Positions 61,698-64,000 of a stretch of DNA of 64,000 nt are shown in pieces. Numbering within the stretch: the stretch's first letter is position 1; every line of letters starts with the position of its first letter. The stretch is taken from contig JAVLBA010000004.1 in assembly GCA_031581485.1 (NCBI GenBank), positions 6,279 to 70,278 on the forward strand, read 5' to 3'. A program made the translations under genes and the position numbers. The DNA comes from BM506 sp031581485. GTDB taxonomy: Bacteria; Desulfobacterota; Desulfobulbia; Desulfobulbales; SURF-16. The notes beneath the pieces are model-generated. The model ran no database searches. It had not been told where the DNA came from and worked only from the letters and a program-made list of their open reading frames with translations.

Positions 61698-62747
61698 CTA
61701 ACTGCTCAAAGGCAGCGTCTCTGTTATTTCCGGACTCTGTTTATACTCCACACTCCTGCCGAAATGCCTATAGGCATTCAGGGTTGCCACCCTGCCCCGC
61801 TGGGTTCTGGCCAGAAAGCCCGATTGAATAAGAAAAGGCTCGTAGACATCCTCCAGGGTACTGCGTTCTTCACAGACAGCAGTGGCAAGGGTATCCAGAC
61901 CGGTGGGCCCCCCCTGGAATTTGTCGATGATGGTGAGCAGAATACGCCTGTCCATCTCATCAAGACCGACATGATCGACCTCCAGAAGCTGCAGGGCCTG
62001 ATCGGCAATTTCGGCGGTAATGCGGCCATCCCCCTTGACCTGGGCATAATCCCGTATCCTTTTCAAAAGACGATTGGCTATGCGCGGGGTTCCCCGGGAA
62101 CGACGGCCAATTTCCAGGGCGCCCTTTGCATCGATGGGGACATCAAGCAGGGCTGCAGAACGGGTCACAATGGCAACCAGCTCTTCGGGGCTGTAGAATC
62201 CCAGGCGCAGGACCACTCCGAAACGATCGCGGAGGGGCGGGGTAAGGAGGCCCGTCCTGGTGGTGGCCCCCACCAGGGTGAAACGGGGAAGATCCATCTT
62301 CACGGAACGGGCCCCCGGGCCCTGACCAATGATGAGATCGAGCTGATAATCCTCCATGGCCGGGTAGAGAATCTCTTCCACCACATGGTTGAGACGATGG
62401 ATCTCATCAATAAAGAGGAGATCACCTTCCTGGAGGCTGGTAAGAATGGCGGCCAGATCGCCGGCCCTCTCAATGACCGGGCCGGAGGTCACTCTGATAT
62501 TGGCCCCCATCTCCTGGGCGATGATATAGGCCAGGGTGGTTTTGCCAAGACCGGGAAACCCGTGAAAAAGGACGTGATCCAGGGGCTCATTGCGGGCCGT
62601 GGCCGCCTGGATGGCGATATCCAGGTTGGCCTTTACCTGCTGCTGGCCCACATATTGGGCCAGCTTTTTGGGGCGCAGGTCATACTCCTGGCAGAGCTCC
62701 TGGTCCTCAATATTTTCTGTTGAAACAAGCCGTTCTTCGTAGTTCAT
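61698..62747 (-). CDS. ruvB: Holliday junction helicase RuvB
   Basis: AAA+ motor for branch migration. 349 residues with Walker A GFPGLGKTTLAYI (Phe replaces the common Pro of GPPGLGKT), Walker B LFIDEIHRLN, sensor 1 GATTRTG and the winged-helix end RTQRGRVATLNAYRHFG. It is in the order ruvC-ruvA-ruvB and precedes panB by about 65 bases. Confidence 0.97.
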   Translation of the reverse strand: MNYEERLVSTENIEDQELCQEYDLRPKKLAQYVGQQQVKANLDIAIQAATARNEPLDHVLFHGFPGLGKTTLAYIIAQEMGANIRVTSGPVIERAGDLAAILTSLQEGDLLFIDEIHRLNHVVEEILYPAMEDYQLDLIIGQGPGARSVKMDLPRFTLVGATTRTGLLTPPLRDRFGVVLRLGFYSPEELVAIVTRSAALLDVPIDAKGALEIGRRSRGTPRIANRLLKRIRDYAQVKGDGRITAEIADQALQLLEVDHVGLDEMDRRILLTIIDKFQGGPTGLDTLATAVCEERSTLEDVYEPFLIQSGFLARTQRGRVATLNAYRHFGRSVEYKQSPEITETLPLSS

Positions 62748-62838
62748 CTTGAAATTCCGCTCTCCTGAGGGACACTAAGGGGATAACCTGATCCGAATTC
62801 GCCGCTTTTTCTCATTATATCCACGGGGTAGGGAGAAG

Positions 62839-62856
62839 GGCATAACGAGTTATGCC
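62839..62856. promoter_or_regulatory. 18-bp palindrome between ruvA and ruvB
   Basis: GGCATAAC and GTTATGCC flank GA, a perfect 8-bp arm palindrome in the 186-base gap. It has the shape of an operator but matches no LexA box I know for deltaproteobacteria. Nothing else is seen in the gap. Confidence 0.4.
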
Positions 62857-62933
62857 ATGCCTGAGCAACCAGGAAGAGGGAGGAAAGGCGATAATCTGGG
62901 ATGCATGCTGCAATGGGCGCCAGGGAGCACATA

Positions 62934-63548
62934 TTATGAGGCCAGTGACTTAAGAGCCAGGCGGATCAGCTCTTCCAGACTGACCTGGCCGGCCCGCAGG
63001 GCAGTGATACCAGCCACCGCTTCCCGGGCCTGGGCCGCTGGATAGCCCAGATTAACCAGGGCGGAAACCGCATCGTCAAAAAGGGCGGTGACGGCCTGGG
63101 CATCCTGGTCACCTTTTGCCGGCCCTGCCGGGGCTGGGACGGGAATAAAATCGATCTTCCCCTTCAGTTCAAGGCAGAGCCGTTCGGCCGTTTTTTTACC
63201 CACCCCGGAGATATTGGTCAAGCGGCCGAGGTCATCGCCGGCAATGGCGCCCCCCAGTTCAGCCGGAGAGAGGGCGGAGAGAATGGCCAAGGCCAGTTTG
63301 GGACCCACCCCGGAGACGGCAATGAGCAGCTGAAAGGCCTGTTTCTCCTCAAAAGCAAAAAACCCGAAAAGCAAAAAGGCATCTTCCCGGATATGGGTAT
63401 AGATATGGAGGAACACCTCCTGCCCCTCAGCCGGAGCCGTCAAAAGGGCGCTTTCCGGGATGAAGACCTCATAGCCGACTCCATGGACTTCAACAATAAG
63501 GCGGGCTGCATATTTGAGCTGCACTATGCCACGAAGCGAAGCGATCAT
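62934..63548 (-). CDS. ruvA: Holliday junction DNA-binding protein RuvA
   Basis: Tetramer that holds the four-way junction. 204 residues: an OB-fold domain (MIASLRGIVQLKYAARLIVE), two helix-hairpin-helix motifs (LIAVSGVGPKLALAIL and LTNISGVGKKTAERL) and the C-terminal RuvB-contact domain (DAVSALVNLGYPAAQAREAV). Typical size. Confidence 0.97.
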   Translation of the reverse strand: MIASLRGIVQLKYAARLIVEVHGVGYEVFIPESALLTAPAEGQEVFLHIYTHIREDAFLLFGFFAFEEKQAFQLLIAVSGVGPKLALAILSALSPAELGGAIAGDDLGRLTNISGVGKKTAERLCLELKGKIDFIPVPAPAGPAKGDQDAQAVTALFDDAVSALVNLGYPAAQAREAVAGITALRAGQVSLEELIRLALKSLAS

Positions 63549-63567
63549 TATTCTCTGGTATCAAAAG

Positions 63568-63606
63568 CCAAACCAGGCAAACCCTATCCCTGGCTTGCCT
63601 GTTTGG
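63568..63606. other. Hairpin between ruvC and ruvA
   Basis: CCAAACCAGGCAAA and TTGCCTGTTTGG form a long stem with one bulge around a 12-base loop. It lies between the ruvC stop and the ruvA start and could act as a processing or attenuation site; no U-tract follows. Confidence 0.5.
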
Positions 63607-63617
63607 TCAATGGTTAG

Positions 63618-64000
63618 TTATGGAAGAGGAGACCCCACCCCATGGTGGGCATGGCAGATGGCAACGGCCAGGGCATCCGCCGCATCTTCACTGGGGGTGC
63701 CGGAGAGCTTTAACAGGAGCCGCACCACATGCTGCATCTGCCCCTTTTCTGCCTGGCCATGGCCCGCCACAGACTGCTTCACGGTGCGGGGTGTATATTC
63801 GCCAATGGGCAGGCCCTGGCTTCTGCCGGCCAGCAGCAGCACACCACGGGCATGGCCAAGCTTCAGGGCGGAACGGGGATTGACTGCCACAAAAACATCC
63901 TCAATGGCCATCTGGTCAGGCCGGTATTGCTCCATGACCTGACAGATCCCCTTGTAGATCTCATGAAGGCGGTCGGCAAAGGCCAGCTTTGCATCGGGAC
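63618..64000 (-). CDS. ruvC: Holliday junction resolvase RuvC (partial, cut by window edge)
   Basis: Nuclease that resolves Holliday junctions. The frame is open to the right edge, so only the last about 127 codons are visible. Present are MAIEDVFVAVNPRSALKLGHARG (first catalytic acidic residue, Glu in IEDVF), YTPRTVKQSVAGHGQAEK and the DAADALAVAICHAHH motif with the C-terminal catalytic aspartates. It heads ruvC-ruvA-ruvB. Confidence 0.94.
   Translation of the reverse strand, partial: PDAKLAFADRLHEIYKGICQVMEQYRPDQMAIEDVFVAVNPRSALKLGHARGVLLLAGRSQGLPIGEYTPRTVKQSVAGHGQAEKGQMQHVVRLLLKLSGTPSEDAADALAVAICHAHHGVGSPLP

Overview
The window is a dense, almost gap-free bacterial chromosome segment. Most genes lie on the minus strand in short-spaced or overlapping operons. 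Gene order and gene content point to a sulfate-reducer-like deltaproteobacterium (Desulfobacterota, plausibly Desulfobulbales); that placement is inference. The grounds are the ffh-rpsP-khpA-rimM-trmD-SPOUT methylase-rplS-rnhB-yraN block, the radical SAM/rng/rplU/rpmA/obgE block, a free-standing IMP cyclohydrolase, FolE2, a CooC-type ATPase, a two-subunit iron-sulfur fumarase and a sigma-54-driven flagellar system.

Layout. 1-3.7 kb (minus): hslR, purH (cyclohydrolase only), purN, pyrR and a truncated histidine kinase. 3.8-4.5 kb (plus): folE2. 4.6-6.5 kb (minus): proA and nadD. 6.5-11.25 kb: an accessory insert that separates proA from proB. It carries a higBA toxin-antitoxin pair, a convergent L,D-transpeptidase/MepK-like peptidoglycan pair, transposase remnants, a repeated palindromic element and one orphan gene. 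11.25-18.5 kb (minus): proB, obgE, rpmA, rplU, then rng and a radical SAM/DUF2344 fusion. 18.7-23.9 kb (minus): two lipoproteins, a P-loop protein, pdxA, yraN and rnhB. 24.2-28.4 kb: the rplS to ffh translation block. 28.7-33.1 kb: fabD, lspA and ileS. 33.4-34.1 kb (plus): an orphan cooC.

34.6-47.0 kb is the flagellar basal-body/hook region, read right to left: flgB-flgC-fliE-fliF-fliG-fliH-fliI-fliJ-motE-like, then fliK-flgD-flgE. Each of the two transcription units has a near-perfect sigma-54 promoter. 47.2-51.9 kb encodes two sigma-54 activators and a TPR protein, presumably the activators of those promoters. 52.3-56.9 kb (plus): ftsE, ftsX, envC and ctpA, a cell-separation and peptidoglycan-processing set. 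56.9-64 kb (minus): fumarase beta and alpha, a PilZ protein, motB, motA, panB, ruvB, ruvA and a truncated ruvC.

No tRNA, rRNA, CRISPR array or intact insertion sequence was seen. The most unusual structures are: an old tandem duplication between cooC and flgE that left chimeric gene fragments and duplicated terminators (34.14-34.66 kb); a candidate terminator-ended structured RNA on the plus strand inside the flagellar cluster (39.84-39.96 kb); the insert that splits proB from proA; a 160-bp imperfect palindrome (18.57-18.73 kb); and a sigma-54 activator with GAFTHA in place of GAFTGA.
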